A program made the position numbers and the translations under genes. A stretch of DNA of 64,000 bases from Bacteroidales bacterium (GTDB lineage: Bacteria > Bacteroidota > Bacteroidia > Bacteroidales > Rikenellaceae). The DNA is taken from positions 1 through 64,000 of the forward strand of contig CASPAC010000001.1 of assembly GCA_949419965.1 (NCBI GenBank). The letters run 5' to 3'. This document shows, one piece after another, positions 52,359 through 61,943 of the stretch; the first letter of the stretch is position 1, and the number at the start of each line of letters is the position of its first letter. Below the pieces are notes generated by a model. The model ran no database searches, had not been told where the DNA came from, and worked only from the letters and a program-made list of their open reading frames with translations.

Positions 52359-52366
52359 TAACTTTA
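52359..52366 (+). promoter_or_regulatory. candidate rsmH/dcw promoter, -7 element
   Basis: TAACTTTA, seven of eight matches to TAnnTTTG, 29 bp before the rsmH ATG. No clear -33 box. Confidence 0.45.
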
Positions 52367-52395
52367 CACCCAAATAGTCTTTTGCCGTCAACCCT

Positions 52396-53298
52396 ATGTC
52401 CGGTTATCATACTCCCGTGTTGCTGGAAGAGTCTGTGGATCTGCTCGCTGTCGATCCGCAGGGCACCTACGTCGACCTCACGTTCGGCGGGGGCGGCCAT
52501 TCGCGGCGTATTCTCGCGGCGCTCGGCTGCGAGGGGCGGCTTTTCGCTTTCGATCAGGATCGAGACACGCAGGCCAATCGGCCCGACGATCCGCGCTTCG
52601 GCTTCGTCGAAAGCAATTTTCGGTTTTTGCGCGGGGCGCTGCGTTTGCGCGGCGTGACGCAGGTCGACGGCATCCTGGCCGACCTGGGCGTCTCCTCGCA
52701 CCATTTCGACGACCTCGGGCGCGGTTTCTCGTTCCGCGGCGATGCACCGTTGGATATGCGCATGAACCAGCGGGGACGGTTGACCGCCGCCTCGGTAGTC
52801 AATGATTATCCGCCCGAAGAGCTGACCCGCATATTCGGCGACTGGGGCGAGGTCGAGACGCCATGGAAGGTCGCCAACTGCATCGTTCGGGCACGCCAGG
52901 CGGAGCCGATCCGCACGACGGCCCGGCTGGTCGAGGCCGTGCAGCCCTGTACTCCCAAAAAAGATGGGGCCAAGTTCCTTACCAAGCTTTTCCAGGCGCT
53001 GCGCATCGAGGTAAACGGCGAAATGGAAGCCTTGAAGATGGCCTTGGAGCAGAGTCTCAAGGTGTTGAAGCCCGGCGGGCGGCTGGTTGTCATCTCCTAC
53101 CATTCGCTCGAAGACCGGTTGGTCAAGAATTTTTTGCGCAGCGGCAATTTCGCCGGCGAGGTCGAGAAAGATTTTTTCGGCCGGGCCTGCGTGCCGTTCG
53201 ACATCCTTACGCGCAAGGCCGTCGTTCCCTCCGACGGGGAGTTGGCGGACAATCCGCGGTCGCGGTCGGCCAAGTTGCGCGCCGCAGTCAAAAAGTGA
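52396..53298 (+). CDS. rsmH: 16S rRNA m4C1402 methyltransferase RsmH
   Basis: N4-methylates C1402 in the ribosomal P site, 300 aa. YHTPVLLEESVDLL, the SAM motif DLTFGGGGHSRRIL, DLGVSSHHFDD, GFSFRGDAPLDMRM and ISYHSLEDRLVK are all family signatures. It starts the division/cell-wall cluster. The usual first gene mraZ is not upstream: the next gene there, glsA, runs the other way. Confidence 0.97.
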   Translation: MSGYHTPVLLEESVDLLAVDPQGTYVDLTFGGGGHSRRILAALGCEGRLFAFDQDRDTQANRPDDPRFGFVESNFRFLRGALRLRGVTQVDGILADLGVSSHHFDDLGRGFSFRGDAPLDMRMNQRGRLTAASVVNDYPPEELTRIFGDWGEVETPWKVANCIVRARQAEPIRTTARLVEAVQPCTPKKDGAKFLTKLFQALRIEVNGEMEALKMALEQSLKVLKPGGRLVVISYHSLEDRLVKNFLRSGNFAGEVEKDFFGRACVPFDILTRKAVVPSDGELADNPRSRSAKLRAAVKK

Positions 53299-53302
53299 AA
53301 CC

Positions 53303-53821
53303 ATGTTGCGCGACCACGAATTCGACCCCGTTGCTCCCGAGGAGCAGGAACGCCGCCTTCAGGAGGAGGAGTTCGCCCGCCGCGTGCGCCGCGAGGTGCT
53401 GCGCATGGAGCGGGGCGACGCCGAGGAGGACATCCGTGCCGATTTGGAGCAGGAGGCCTTGGAACGCGTCGAGGCCGAGGAGAGCGCCCGGCGCGAGCAG
53501 CGGCGCAAGTCGAGTATGCTGTGGCAGTTCTTTTCAGGCTCGATTCTCGTGCGCGAGGGCGTATCGCGTTATTATCCCTATATGTTGTGCGTCGCCGGCA
53601 TGTTTTTTTTGAGCATCGCCGTGATGTTCACAGCCTTGCATCTCGATATGAAGTATTCGCGGCTTTCTCGCGAGGTGCAGATGCTGCGCGAGCGCTCCAT
53701 CCGGCTGGAGGAGCAGCGTTTCAGCCGCACCACCCATTCGGCCGTCAGCGCGCGGTTGCGTGAACGCGGCATTCCGCTTTATGATCCCCCTGCTCCCGGC
53801 GAGCGCATCGAAACCCGTTAG
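53303..53821 (+). CDS. ftsL: FtsL-like division protein
   Basis: 172 aa bitopic membrane protein in the FtsL slot between rsmH and the PBP. A long charged cytoplasmic arm (about 85 residues, Glu/Arg-rich coiled coil) comes before one TM segment (YMLCVAGMFFLSIAVMFTAL), then a short periplasmic helix with heptads (SREVQMLRERSIRLEEQRF). Sequence similarity to classical FtsL is low, and the assignment depends on position and topology. It starts 4 bp after rsmH. Confidence 0.8.
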   Translation: MLRDHEFDPVAPEEQERRLQEEEFARRVRREVLRMERGDAEEDIRADLEQEALERVEAEESARREQRRKSSMLWQFFSGSILVREGVSRYYPYMLCVAGMFFLSIAVMFTALHLDMKYSRLSREVQMLRERSIRLEEQRFSRTTHSAVSARLRERGIPLYDPPAPGERIETR

Positions 53822-53823
53822 GC

Positions 53824-56085
53824 ATGAAAGAGGAACGTTCGAAGATCAAAAGCGATATCCTGCTGCGTGTGAGACTCTTGTATGTGGTCTTCATCGCCGC
53901 CGGCGCCCTTGTGTTCGGACGGCTCGTCTGGGTGCAGCTTTTCAGCCGCGAGGTCTCGTTCAATGCCGAGCGGCTGGCCGGGCGCATCTTTACCGAGGAG
54001 ATCATTCCCGCGCAGCGGGGCAGCATCCTCGCCCGCAACGGCGATCCGCTGGCCGCCTCGATCTTCCGTTATCGCGTCGCTTTCGACTTCGCGTCGCCCG
54101 GGTTGGATTCGCTCCGCACGTTCCGCGAGCAGAGCGATTCGCTCGCCAAGCTGCTGGCTGCCTTTTTCAAGGATAAGTCCGTCGCTGAATACCGGCGCCT
54201 CTTTCGCGAGGAGCATGCGCGGCGTTATCGGCTCGTGCGGCCGCGCGACACGACTTACCTGCGCTCCGAGGGGTGGCTCGACCGATTGGGCGACCGCCTG
54301 CGGGGCGAGGAGTTCATCACGCGCACCATCTACGACACGATCCGCGACCATACGCCCGTCGAGATTTTCCCGCGCGACGTCGATTTTTCCGAGTGGGAGG
54401 TGTTGAGGCGTTATCCTTTGTTGAATTGGAACATGGGCATGGTCTACCGACTCATCGAGAACGATGAGCGTATCTATCCCCAGGGCGAGCTGGCGCGCCG
54501 CACCATCGGCAAGCAGGGCGGGCAGGGCAACTACGGCATCGAGGATGCCTACCGCGAGGAGTTGTCCGGACGCGACGGCAAGGCCGTGCGGCAGCGTATC
54601 GCGCGCGGCTTCCATGGACGCGTCGCCGGTGCCGGACATCAGGAGCCGGAAGACGGCCTGCATGTGGTGACGACCCTCGACCTCGATTTGCAGGAGGTCG
54701 CCGACAAGGCTTTGCGGCAGCAGCTCGTGGCGCAGAACGCCAATTGGGGCACCGCCATCGTCATGGAGACCCGTACGGGCGAAATCCTCGCCTTGGCTAA
54801 TTTGGGCCGTACTTCTTCGGGAACTTATGCCGAGCGCGAGAACTATGCCTTGGGTCGCAGCATGGAGCCGGGGTCTACGTTCAAGCTGGCTACGATGTTG
54901 TTGTTGTTGGACGACGCCGGCATGTCGCCCGCCACGGTCTACGACACCAACGACGGCGATCCCGTGACTATCGGCCCGGCCGAGAACATCCGCGATTCGC
55001 ATCGCGGCGGGCAGCGCATGGATTTCCGGCAGGCCGTTGCCGCTTCGTCCAACGTCTATTTCGCCCGCGCCGTCTGGGAGCGTTATGGCATCACGGGTAA
55101 GAAGATGCGTTATAGCGATTATCTTCACGATAAGTTGGGTCTCGGCCAGACCGTCGGTCTGGAGCGTCTCGGCGAGCGTTCGCCCTCGATCACCACCGAC
55201 TGGAAGGTCGACGACCCCGGGGTCATGCTCGTCAAGATGTCGTACGGTTATCGCGTGTTGATGGCCCCCATTCAGACCATTGCGTTCTACAATGCCATCG
55301 CCAACGGCGGGAAGATGATTTCGCCCTTGTTGGTCAAGGAGCTGCGGCGCGGCACGCGGGTCGTCGAGCGGTTCGAGGCGCAGACGCTCCGCAAGTCCGT
55401 TTGTTCGCCTGCCGCCTTGCAGGAGGTTCGGCGCAGTTTGGAGGCGGTCTGCACCGAGGGTACGGCGCGCGACTTCTTCCGCGACACTTCCCGCGTGAAG
55501 GTGGCAGCCAAGACCGGCACGGCGCAGGTTACCGATGCGCGGCGGCGCGAAGGGCGTTATTATCTGGGATCGATGGTCGCGTTCTTTCCTTCCGACGATC
55601 CGCAGTTCACGGTTTTGACCGCCATCGAGACCAAAGCCCAGCCCGGCAAGGCTTTCTATGGCGGCCCGCTGGCCGGGCCGGTCGTCAAGCGGCTGGTCGA
55701 CTACACGTTCAACCGCTACGGTTTGCGAAGCGCGCAGCCGGCGGATGCCGGGCCGGTGCGCCATCCTTGCCGGATCAAGGGCGGCGACATCGCCCAGATG
55801 CGCCGCGTCGCGGATCGGTTTTCTCCCGGGGTCGCCGCCGACCGTCGGACCGGTTGGGGTAGGGCGCATGTCGACTCTGCGGACAACGTCGTAATCCGGA
55901 GTTTCGGCGAGGAGCGCAAGACCGTGCCCGACGTGCGCGGCATGGGGTTGAAGGATGCGTTGTTCCTGTTGGAAAATTATGGTTTGCGCGTACGTTTTTC
56001 GGGCACCGGAGCCGTCGTGTCGCAGAGTGTTGCGCCCGGTATTCCGTTGCGGAGCGGAACGACGATTGAAATAAAATTGGAATAA
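53824..56085 (+). CDS. ftsI: class B penicillin-binding protein FtsI with PASTA domain
   Basis: Septal transpeptidase, 753 aa. N-terminal TM (about 17-37), dimerisation domain, and a transpeptidase domain with all three motifs: SMEPGSTFKLAT (SxxK), ASSNVYFARAV (SxN) and AAKTGTAQV (KTG). The last about 65 residues form a PASTA domain (VPDVRGMGLKDALFLLENYG), usually seen in PBP2x and Spo-type PBPs and common in this phylum. It begins 2 bp after ftsL. Target of beta-lactams. Confidence 0.95.
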   Translation: MKEERSKIKSDILLRVRLLYVVFIAAGALVFGRLVWVQLFSREVSFNAERLAGRIFTEEIIPAQRGSILARNGDPLAASIFRYRVAFDFASPGLDSLRTFREQSDSLAKLLAAFFKDKSVAEYRRLFREEHARRYRLVRPRDTTYLRSEGWLDRLGDRLRGEEFITRTIYDTIRDHTPVEIFPRDVDFSEWEVLRRYPLLNWNMGMVYRLIENDERIYPQGELARRTIGKQGGQGNYGIEDAYREELSGRDGKAVRQRIARGFHGRVAGAGHQEPEDGLHVVTTLDLDLQEVADKALRQQLVAQNANWGTAIVMETRTGEILALANLGRTSSGTYAERENYALGRSMEPGSTFKLATMLLLLDDAGMSPATVYDTNDGDPVTIGPAENIRDSHRGGQRMDFRQAVAASSNVYFARAVWERYGITGKKMRYSDYLHDKLGLGQTVGLERLGERSPSITTDWKVDDPGVMLVKMSYGYRVLMAPIQTIAFYNAIANGGKMISPLLVKELRRGTRVVERFEAQTLRKSVCSPAALQEVRRSLEAVCTEGTARDFFRDTSRVKVAAKTGTAQVTDARRREGRYYLGSMVAFFPSDDPQFTVLTAIETKAQPGKAFYGGPLAGPVVKRLVDYTFNRYGLRSAQPADAGPVRHPCRIKGGDIAQMRRVADRFSPGVAADRRTGWGRAHVDSADNVVIRSFGEERKTVPDVRGMGLKDALFLLENYGLRVRFSGTGAVVSQSVAPGIPLRSGTTIEIKLE

Positions 56086-56101
56086 ATATAGCCGAGAGCA
56101 T

Positions 56102-57556
56102 ATGAAATTTCTTTCCGAGTTGATCGAGAATACGCCCGTGCGCGAATTGCTGGGCGATGCCGGGGTGCGGATCGAGGCGTTGATCTACGATTCGCGGGCC
56201 GTCGTGCCGGGAGCCTGCTTCTTCGCTGTGGCCGGCACGCGGTGCGACGGCCATGACTTCATCCCTGCGGCCATCGAAAAGGGCGCTGCGGCCATCGTGT
56301 GCAGCCGTCGGCCCGAGACTCTCGCCGCGGGGATCGTCTGCGTCGTTGTCGATGATCCCGCCGGTGCCATGGCTGACATGGCGGCCGCGTTTTACGACCA
56401 TCCCAGCCGCAGCCTCAAGCTGGTCGGCGTCACGGGCACCAACGGCAAGACCACGACCGCCACGTTGCTCTACGATCTGGTGCGGGCTTTGGGACACAAG
56501 GCCGGATTGATCTCCACGGTGGTCTACAAGATCGATGAACGCACCGTCGAGTCGACCCACACCACGCCCGATCCCGTGCGGCTCAACGCTATGATGCGCG
56601 AGATGGCCGACGCCGGGTGCGAATATTGTTTCATGGAGTGTTCGTCCCATGCCATCGTGCAGGAGCGCATCCGGGGCCTGCACTTCGCCGGGGGCCTGTT
56701 CTCCAATATCACTCACGACCACCTCGACTACCACAAGACTTTCGCCGCCTACATCAAGGCCAAGCAGTCGTTTTTCGACGCGTTGCCGGCCGATGCCTTT
56801 GCGCTGACCAACGTCGACGACCGCAACGGACGCATCATGGTGCAGAATTCCGCTGCCAAGGTCTATGCTTATTCGCTGCGGTCGATGGCCGATTTCCAGT
56901 GCAAGATCGTCGAGCAGCACCTCGACGGCATGCTGCTGCGCATCGACGGCTGCGAGGTGTGGGTGGCCCTGCCCGGGCGGTTCAACGCCTACAACCTGCT
57001 GTCGGTCTATGGTGCTGCGCGGCTGCTGGGCTTCGGACGCGACGAAGTGCTGCGCGTGTTGAGCGCTTTGCGGCCCGTGGCCGGACGTTTCGAGATCGTG
57101 CGCGCGGAGAACGGCACCACGGCCGTGGTGGACTACGCCCATACGCCCGATGCGCTTGAAAACGTGATCCGCACCATCGAGGAGATCCGCACGCCGGGGC
57201 AACAGCTGCTGGTCGTGTGCGGCTGCGGCGGCGACCGCGACCGTACCAAGCGGCCCGAAATGGCGGCCATAGCCGTGAAATATGCCTCGACGGCGATCTT
57301 CACGTCGGACAATCCGCGGCATGAGTCGCCCGAAGCCATCCTCGACGAGATGGTGGCCGGTCTCGACCCCGCGGTGCGCTACCTGCGCATCGCCGACCGT
57401 GCCGAAGCCATCCGCACGGCCGTGATGCTGTCCCGTCCGGGCGATATCCTGCTTGTAGCCGGCAAAGGGCACGAGGACTACCAGATCGTGGGCGACGAAA
57501 AACGGCATTTCGACGACCGCGAGCAGGTAAGAAAAGCATTCGAAACGTTGGGGTAA
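56102..57556 (+). CDS. murE: UDP-MurNAc-tripeptide synthetase MurE
   Basis: Adds the third amino acid to UDP-MurNAc-L-Ala-D-Glu, 484 aa. ATP loop GVTGTNGKTTTATLLYDL, then HTTPDPVRLN, a conserved-Lys region (YIKAKQSFFDAL, carbamylated Lys) and the DNPR motif in TSDNPRHESP, which marks meso-diaminopimelate specificity. So a DAP-type peptidoglycan is expected. Starts 16 bp after ftsI. Confidence 0.97.
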   Translation: MKFLSELIENTPVRELLGDAGVRIEALIYDSRAVVPGACFFAVAGTRCDGHDFIPAAIEKGAAAIVCSRRPETLAAGIVCVVVDDPAGAMADMAAAFYDHPSRSLKLVGVTGTNGKTTTATLLYDLVRALGHKAGLISTVVYKIDERTVESTHTTPDPVRLNAMMREMADAGCEYCFMECSSHAIVQERIRGLHFAGGLFSNITHDHLDYHKTFAAYIKAKQSFFDALPADAFALTNVDDRNGRIMVQNSAAKVYAYSLRSMADFQCKIVEQHLDGMLLRIDGCEVWVALPGRFNAYNLLSVYGAARLLGFGRDEVLRVLSALRPVAGRFEIVRAENGTTAVVDYAHTPDALENVIRTIEEIRTPGQQLLVVCGCGGDRDRTKRPEMAAIAVKYASTAIFTSDNPRHESPEAILDEMVAGLDPAVRYLRIADRAEAIRTAVMLSRPGDILLVAGKGHEDYQIVGDEKRHFDDREQVRKAFETLG

Positions 57557-57604
57557 AAAGGGTAAGAAGTTTTGGGGCCGGTCGGAGTCTTCAGCGTGCT
57601 AACG
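57557..57604. other. start of murE-mraY spacer
   Basis: Short spacer after murE, before the 18-bp array. A TTG at 57572 opens an 88-codon frame through the whole array, ending at 57838; no family resembles it. Confidence 0.4.
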
Positions 57605-57802
57605 GCTTCGCGCTTTGAGAGGGGGCGGAGTTTCTGGGAAGGGTCGTATTCTTGGAGACGGTCGGAGCTTTCGGAGGGGCCGGGTTTTCGTGACGGCTCC
57701 GCACTTCGGAGGGGCCGGAGTTTCCGGGGAGGTTTCACGCTCTGGAGCGGCCGGAACATTCAGAGCGGCCAAAATTTTCGGGTCGGCTGCATGCTTCGGG
57801 AA
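57605..57802 (+). repeat. 18-bp imperfect tandem repeat array between murE and mraY
   Basis: Ten units in strict 18-bp register from 57623 (57623, 57641, 57659, 57677, 57695, 57713, 57731, 57749, 57767, 57785), with one weaker unit at 57605. Nearly invariant columns are GG at positions 1-2, Y at 4, T at 11, Y at 12-13, G at 14-15 and R at 16; consensus is close to GGCCGGAGTTTTCGGGAA. Read in the plus frame the units give hexapeptides G-x-x-[F/L/I]-x-x. No transposon or known repeat family was recognised. The mraY ATG lies 53 bp after the last unit. Confidence 0.85.
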
Positions 57803-57855
57803 CGGAGATACGCTGTCGCAATTGTATTGAATTTTTAATAAATAGTTGTTCCATA

Positions 57856-59100
57856 ATGTTTTATCATCTTTTTCGTATTCTCAGCCAGTCTTACAGCATT
57901 CCCGGTGCGGGTATGTTCCAGTACATTTCGTTCCGTGCCGCGGCGGCCATCATCGTGTCGTTGTTGATCGCCGTGATCTTCGGCCGGTCGATCATCGACT
58001 TCCTGCGCCGCCAGCAGATCGGCGAGGATATTCGTGACCTGGGTCTCGAAGGGCAGCTCCAGAAGCGCGGTACTCCTACGATGGGCGGTGTCATCATCCT
58101 GCTGGCGATTCTCATACCTACGTTGTTGTTCGGACGTCTGGACAACGTTTATGTGCAGTTGATGATCGTTTCGACCCTCTGGTTGGGCTTCATCGGCGGG
58201 CTGGACGACTATATCAAAGTGTTCCGCCATCGCAAGGAGGGTCTCAAGGGGCGGTTCAAGGTCGTCGGGCAGGTCGGCTTGGGCATCATCGTCGGCACCA
58301 CCATGTGGCTTTCGCCCGAGATCGTCGTGCGCGAGAAGGTCACGCAGCCCGTCGAGACGCTCTTCGTCAATGCCGACGGGTCGGTCGAGCAGCAGTTCCG
58401 GCAGCGCGTGCTGCTCAGCTCCGAGAGCACCAAGACGACCAAGACCACGATCCCTTTCATCAAGGACAACGAGTTCGACTACGGATGGATGACCGGCGGC
58501 CACGACGTCGCCGCCTGGCTGCTCTACGTGCTGGTGGCGATCTTCGTCGTCACGGCCGTGTCGAACGGCGCCAACCTTACCGACGGACTCGACGGCTTGG
58601 CTACGGGGGTCTCGGTGCCGATCGTCGTGGTGCTGGGCATGCTGGCCTACCTCTCCGGACACATCGTCTACGCCGACTACCTCAACATCATGTACATCCC
58701 CCAGAGCGGCGAGCTGGTGGTCTTCGCCGCCGCGATGATCGGGGCGCTGGTGGGTTTTCTGTGGTACAATTCATTCCCCGCGCAGATCTTCATGGGCGAC
58801 ACCGGGTCGCTCTCGATCGGCGGCATCATCGCCGTCTTCGCCCTCTGCATCCGCAAGGAGCTGCTGTTGCCTGTCCTGTGCGGCGTCTTCCTGGTGGAGA
58901 GCTGCTCGGTCATGTTGCAGGTTGCCTATTTCAAATACACCAAGCGTAAATATGGCGAGGGGCGCCGCATTCTGCTTATGTCGCCCGTGCACCACCACTA
59001 CCAGAAGAAAGGCCAGTTCGAGACCAAGATCGTCATCCGCTTCTGGATCATTTCGCTGCTCCTGGCCGCCATCACGCTGGTAACATTGAAGATAAGATAG
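57856..59100 (+). CDS. mraY: phospho-MurNAc-pentapeptide transferase MraY
   Basis: Transfers phospho-MurNAc-pentapeptide to undecaprenyl phosphate, making lipid I. 414 aa with about ten TM segments. [12 protein letters not shown] [35 protein letters not shown] and the loop [10 protein letters not shown] are all present. It is longer than E. coli MraY (360 aa) because of a periplasmic or cytoplasmic insert at about residues 160-210, as usual in Bacteroidetes. Separated from murE by the repeat array. Confidence 0.97.
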   Translation: MFYHLFRILSQSYSIPGAGMFQYISFRAAAAIIVSLLIAVIFGRSIIDFLRRQQIGEDIRDLGLEGQLQKRGTPTMGGVIILLAILIPTLLFGRLDNVYVQLMIVSTLWLGFIGGLDDYIKVFRHRKEGLKGRFKVVGQVGLGIIVGTTMWLSPEIVVREKVTQPVETLFVNADGSVEQQFRQRVLLSSESTKTTKTTIPFIKDNEFDYGWMTGGHDVAAWLLYVLVAIFVVTAVSNGANLTDGLDGLATGVSVPIVVVLGMLAYLSGHIVYADYLNIMYIPQSGELVVFAAAMIGALVGFLWYNSFPAQIFMGDTGSLSIGGIIAVFALCIRKELLLPVLCGVFLVESCSVMLQVAYFKYTKRKYGEGRRILLMSPVHHHYQKKGQFETKIVIRFWIISLLLAAITLVTLKIR

Positions 59101-59259
59101 AGGAAACCGAAGAAACAGTCGTCCGCATTCGCAGCGGGCCGCAGCTTCCGGGGAGGCCCGCCCTGCGGGTCAGCAAACTCTTTTCGAAACCCGGTTCTTT
59201 GCCGGGCGTGCTTCGCAGGCTCCGGCCCGCAAACGAACAGAAATAAGATTCGACGCATT
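59101..59259. other. mraY-murD spacer with hairpins
   Basis: No gene. GCGGGCC (59134-59140) and GGCCCGC (59155-59161) can pair; no T-tract follows, so read-through into murD is expected. Confidence 0.5.
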
Positions 59260-60606
59260 ATGAAAAACATTGTCGTATTAGGCGGCGGCATCAGCGGTTA
59301 CGGTTCCGCAATCCTCGCCAAGAAGAAGGGGTTCGGAGTCTTTCTTTCCGACAGCGGCCGCATCGCCGCGCGTTATCGGGAGAAGCTCGACGAGTGGCAG
59401 GTGCCCTACGAGGAGGGCGGACACAGCGAGGAGCGCATCCTCGCCGCCACGGAGGTGGTCAAGTCGCCCGGCATCCCCGACACGGCGCCCATCGTGCGGA
59501 AGATTCGCGAGGCCGGCATTCCGGTCGTCTCCGAGATGGAGTTCGCCGGGCGTTATATGGGCAAGGCCCGATGTATCTGCATTACCGGTTCGAATGGCAA
59601 GACGACCACTACGTCGCTCATCTACAAGATCATGCGCGACGCGGGGCTGAACGTCGCCTTGGGCGGCAACATCGGCGAGAGCTTCGCCTACTCGGTCGCT
59701 ACGGGCGACTACGACTGGTATGTTCTGGAGTTGAGTTCGTTCCAACTCGACGGCATGTACCGCTTCCGCGCCCACATCGGGGTGTTGATGAACATCACGC
59801 CAGACCACCTCGATCGCTACGACCATTGTTTCCAGAACTACATCGACTCGAAGATGCGCATCACGCAGAATCAGACTTCGCGCGACTGGTTCGTCTTCTC
59901 GGGCGATGACGAGACGATCTGGCAGCAGCTGCCTAAGTACGATCTGCGGATGCGGCAGCTGCCTTTCGCGGCGCGCAATGCGGTGGCGAGCGGTGCCGGC
60001 GATGCTTTTCTGTGCGACGGCAAATTTACCGCCACGGCCGGCAAGGCTTCGGTTGAAATAGACATGGCCAAAATGCGCATTGCCGGGCTTCACAATGCCT
60101 ACAACGCTATGGCGGCGGCTTTGGCAACCCTTGCGGCAGGCGTCGCTCCGGCCAAGATCCGCCGATCGCTTTACGACTTCGCACCCGTCGAGCACCGGCT
60201 CGAACCCGTCGCCGAGAAGCAGGGCGTGCTGTGGATCAACGATTCGAAAGCGACCAACGTCGATTCGGTGTGGTACGCCTTGGAGAGCATGACGCGTCCG
60301 CTGGTCTGGATCGCCGGCGGCACGGACAAGGGCAATGACTACGGCCCGCTCAAAGAGTTCGCGCGGCAGAAAGTGCATACGTTGGTCTGCATGGGGCTGG
60401 ACAATGCCAAGCTCGTGCGCGAGTTCACGGGCGTGGTGCCCGATGTGGTCTCCGTCGATTCGTTCGAGGCGGCCATGACTGCCGCCAAGGCCGCTGCACG
60501 CCCAGGCGATGCGGTGCTGCTGTCGCCTGCCTGCGCGTCGTTCGACTTGTTCAAGAACTACGAGCACCGCGGCGAAATGTTCAAGCAATGGGTAAAGGAG
60601 AAGTAG
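59260..60606 (+). CDS. murD: UDP-MurNAc-L-alanine:D-glutamate ligase MurD
   Basis: Adds D-Glu to UDP-MurNAc-L-Ala, 448 aa. N-terminal Rossmann domain VLGGGISGYGSAILA, then ITGSNGKTTTTSLIYK, LELSSFQLDGMY, ITPDHLDRYDH and the C-terminal INDSKATNVDSVWYAL with VWIAGGTDKGNDY. The full active site is visible. Fifth cell-wall gene of the cluster. Confidence 0.97.
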   Translation: MKNIVVLGGGISGYGSAILAKKKGFGVFLSDSGRIAARYREKLDEWQVPYEEGGHSEERILAATEVVKSPGIPDTAPIVRKIREAGIPVVSEMEFAGRYMGKARCICITGSNGKTTTTSLIYKIMRDAGLNVALGGNIGESFAYSVATGDYDWYVLELSSFQLDGMYRFRAHIGVLMNITPDHLDRYDHCFQNYIDSKMRITQNQTSRDWFVFSGDDETIWQQLPKYDLRMRQLPFAARNAVASGAGDAFLCDGKFTATAGKASVEIDMAKMRIAGLHNAYNAMAAALATLAAGVAPAKIRRSLYDFAPVEHRLEPVAEKQGVLWINDSKATNVDSVWYALESMTRPLVWIAGGTDKGNDYGPLKEFARQKVHTLVCMGLDNAKLVREFTGVVPDVVSVDSFEAAMTAAKAAARPGDAVLLSPACASFDLFKNYEHRGEMFKQWVKEK

Positions 60607-60684
60607 AAAATCTTTTCGTAAAGCCGACCGATGTTTTGCAGAGGCGGTCGGATAGTTTGCAAATGATTCGAATCGTTGAGTTTT

Positions 60685-61941
60685 ATGGCAGCTATTGATC
60701 CCGATAAAGCCGAAGGGCGGAAGTTCCGGTTGTTTACCGGGGATCGCGTGCTGTGGATCATCGTGGCCACCCTGGCGGTCATTTCGGTGCTGGTCGTCTA
60801 TTCGTCTACGGCCAAGATGGCCTACGATGCCCATACGGCCCGCACGACGGCCCATTTTCTGCGGCAGCAATTGTTCATTCTGGCGGTCAGCATGGTCGTC
60901 ATGCTTACCGTGCAAAAGATCGATTGCCGGATCTACAATTACTTTGCGCGGCCCGTCTATTTCCTCTCTGTGCTGGCGACCGTCGCCGTCTATTTCGTCG
61001 GGTCGACCGTCAACGGCGCCGCCCGCTGGATACCGGTCGGCGGGTTCCAGTTCCAGCCCTCCGAGGCGCTGAAGGTCGCTACGGTGCTTTTCCTGGCCCA
61101 GCAGCTGGCCGGGCGGCAGTCGAAGATCGACAAGCTCCGCATCCTGCCTTCGTGGCGTTTCTGGACGTGGGGGCAGCCCGCGCAGCGGCGCATCTGGCGC
61201 GAGGGTGCGCGGCCGATCCTCATGCCGATGGTCGTCTCGTGCGCAGTGATTTTCCCGGCCCATTTTTCGTCGGCGATGCTGGTGTTTTTGGCCTCGTGGG
61301 TCATGATGTTGATCGGGCGCGTGCGCTTCGGCGAGTTGATGAAACTCTTGCTCGCGGCGCTTGCCGCCGTGATGTTGGTCATGACCTTGAATCTGGGGCG
61401 CAGCCAGACCGCCGAGGGGCGCGTCTCCACCTGGATGAACTATTGGACGCAGCCCCAGACCGAGAAGCCCATCGAGCATCTTACCGACTCGGAGCGTTCG
61501 ATGATCGCCATCCACAATGGCGGCATCCTGGGCCAGGGCGCCGGGCAGAGCGCCATGCGTGTGGAGATGATCCACCCCGAGAGCGACTACGCCTTTGCGT
61601 TTTTCGTCGAGGAGTACGGGTTGTTGCTGGCCGTGGTGCTGCTGATGCTCTATCTGTGGATTTTCTTCCGGGCGATCGAGATTTTCCGGCGTTGCGGCAC
61701 GGCTTTTCCGGGGTTGCTGGTGCTGGGACTGGCCTTGCAGATCACTTGTCAGGCGTTGCTGCATATCATGGTCACGGTCAACCTCATTCCCGAAACGGGG
61801 CAGACGCTGCCGCTGATTTCGCGCGGCGGTTCGGCCGTGCTCTTCACGGCCATTGCTTTGGGCATGATCCTCAGCGTCAGCCGCCAGAACGACGAGAAGT
61901 CGCACGATAAGCCCAAGGGCGAAACGATTTACGAGAAATAA
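60685..61941 (+). CDS. ftsW: FtsW/RodA-family peptidoglycan glycosyltransferase
   Basis: SEDS-family membrane polymerase, 418 aa, about ten TM segments. VVYSSTAKMAYD, QPSEALKVATVLFLA, the loop with HPESDYAFAFFVEEYG (catalytic Asp region) and LPLISRGGSAVLFTA are diagnostic. By position, FtsW partner of FtsI at the septum. ATG at 60685 is used; a TTG three codons earlier is less likely. An upstream CCGACCG/CGGTCGG hairpin (about 60624-60652) has no T-tract. Confidence 0.94.
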   Translation: MAAIDPDKAEGRKFRLFTGDRVLWIIVATLAVISVLVVYSSTAKMAYDAHTARTTAHFLRQQLFILAVSMVVMLTVQKIDCRIYNYFARPVYFLSVLATVAVYFVGSTVNGAARWIPVGGFQFQPSEALKVATVLFLAQQLAGRQSKIDKLRILPSWRFWTWGQPAQRRIWREGARPILMPMVVSCAVIFPAHFSSAMLVFLASWVMMLIGRVRFGELMKLLLAALAAVMLVMTLNLGRSQTAEGRVSTWMNYWTQPQTEKPIEHLTDSERSMIAIHNGGILGQGAGQSAMRVEMIHPESDYAFAFFVEEYGLLLAVVLLMLYLWIFFRAIEIFRRCGTAFPGLLVLGLALQITCQALLHIMVTVNLIPETGQTLPLISRGGSAVLFTAIALGMILSVSRQNDEKSHDKPKGETIYEK

Positions 61942-61943
61942 AG

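Noticed and set aside
57572..57838. 88-codon TTG-started frame through the tandem array taken as a gene
   Set aside because: No start context, no homologous family recognised, and an 18-bp GC-rich repeat keeps several frames open by itself. Kept only as a remark under the repeat.
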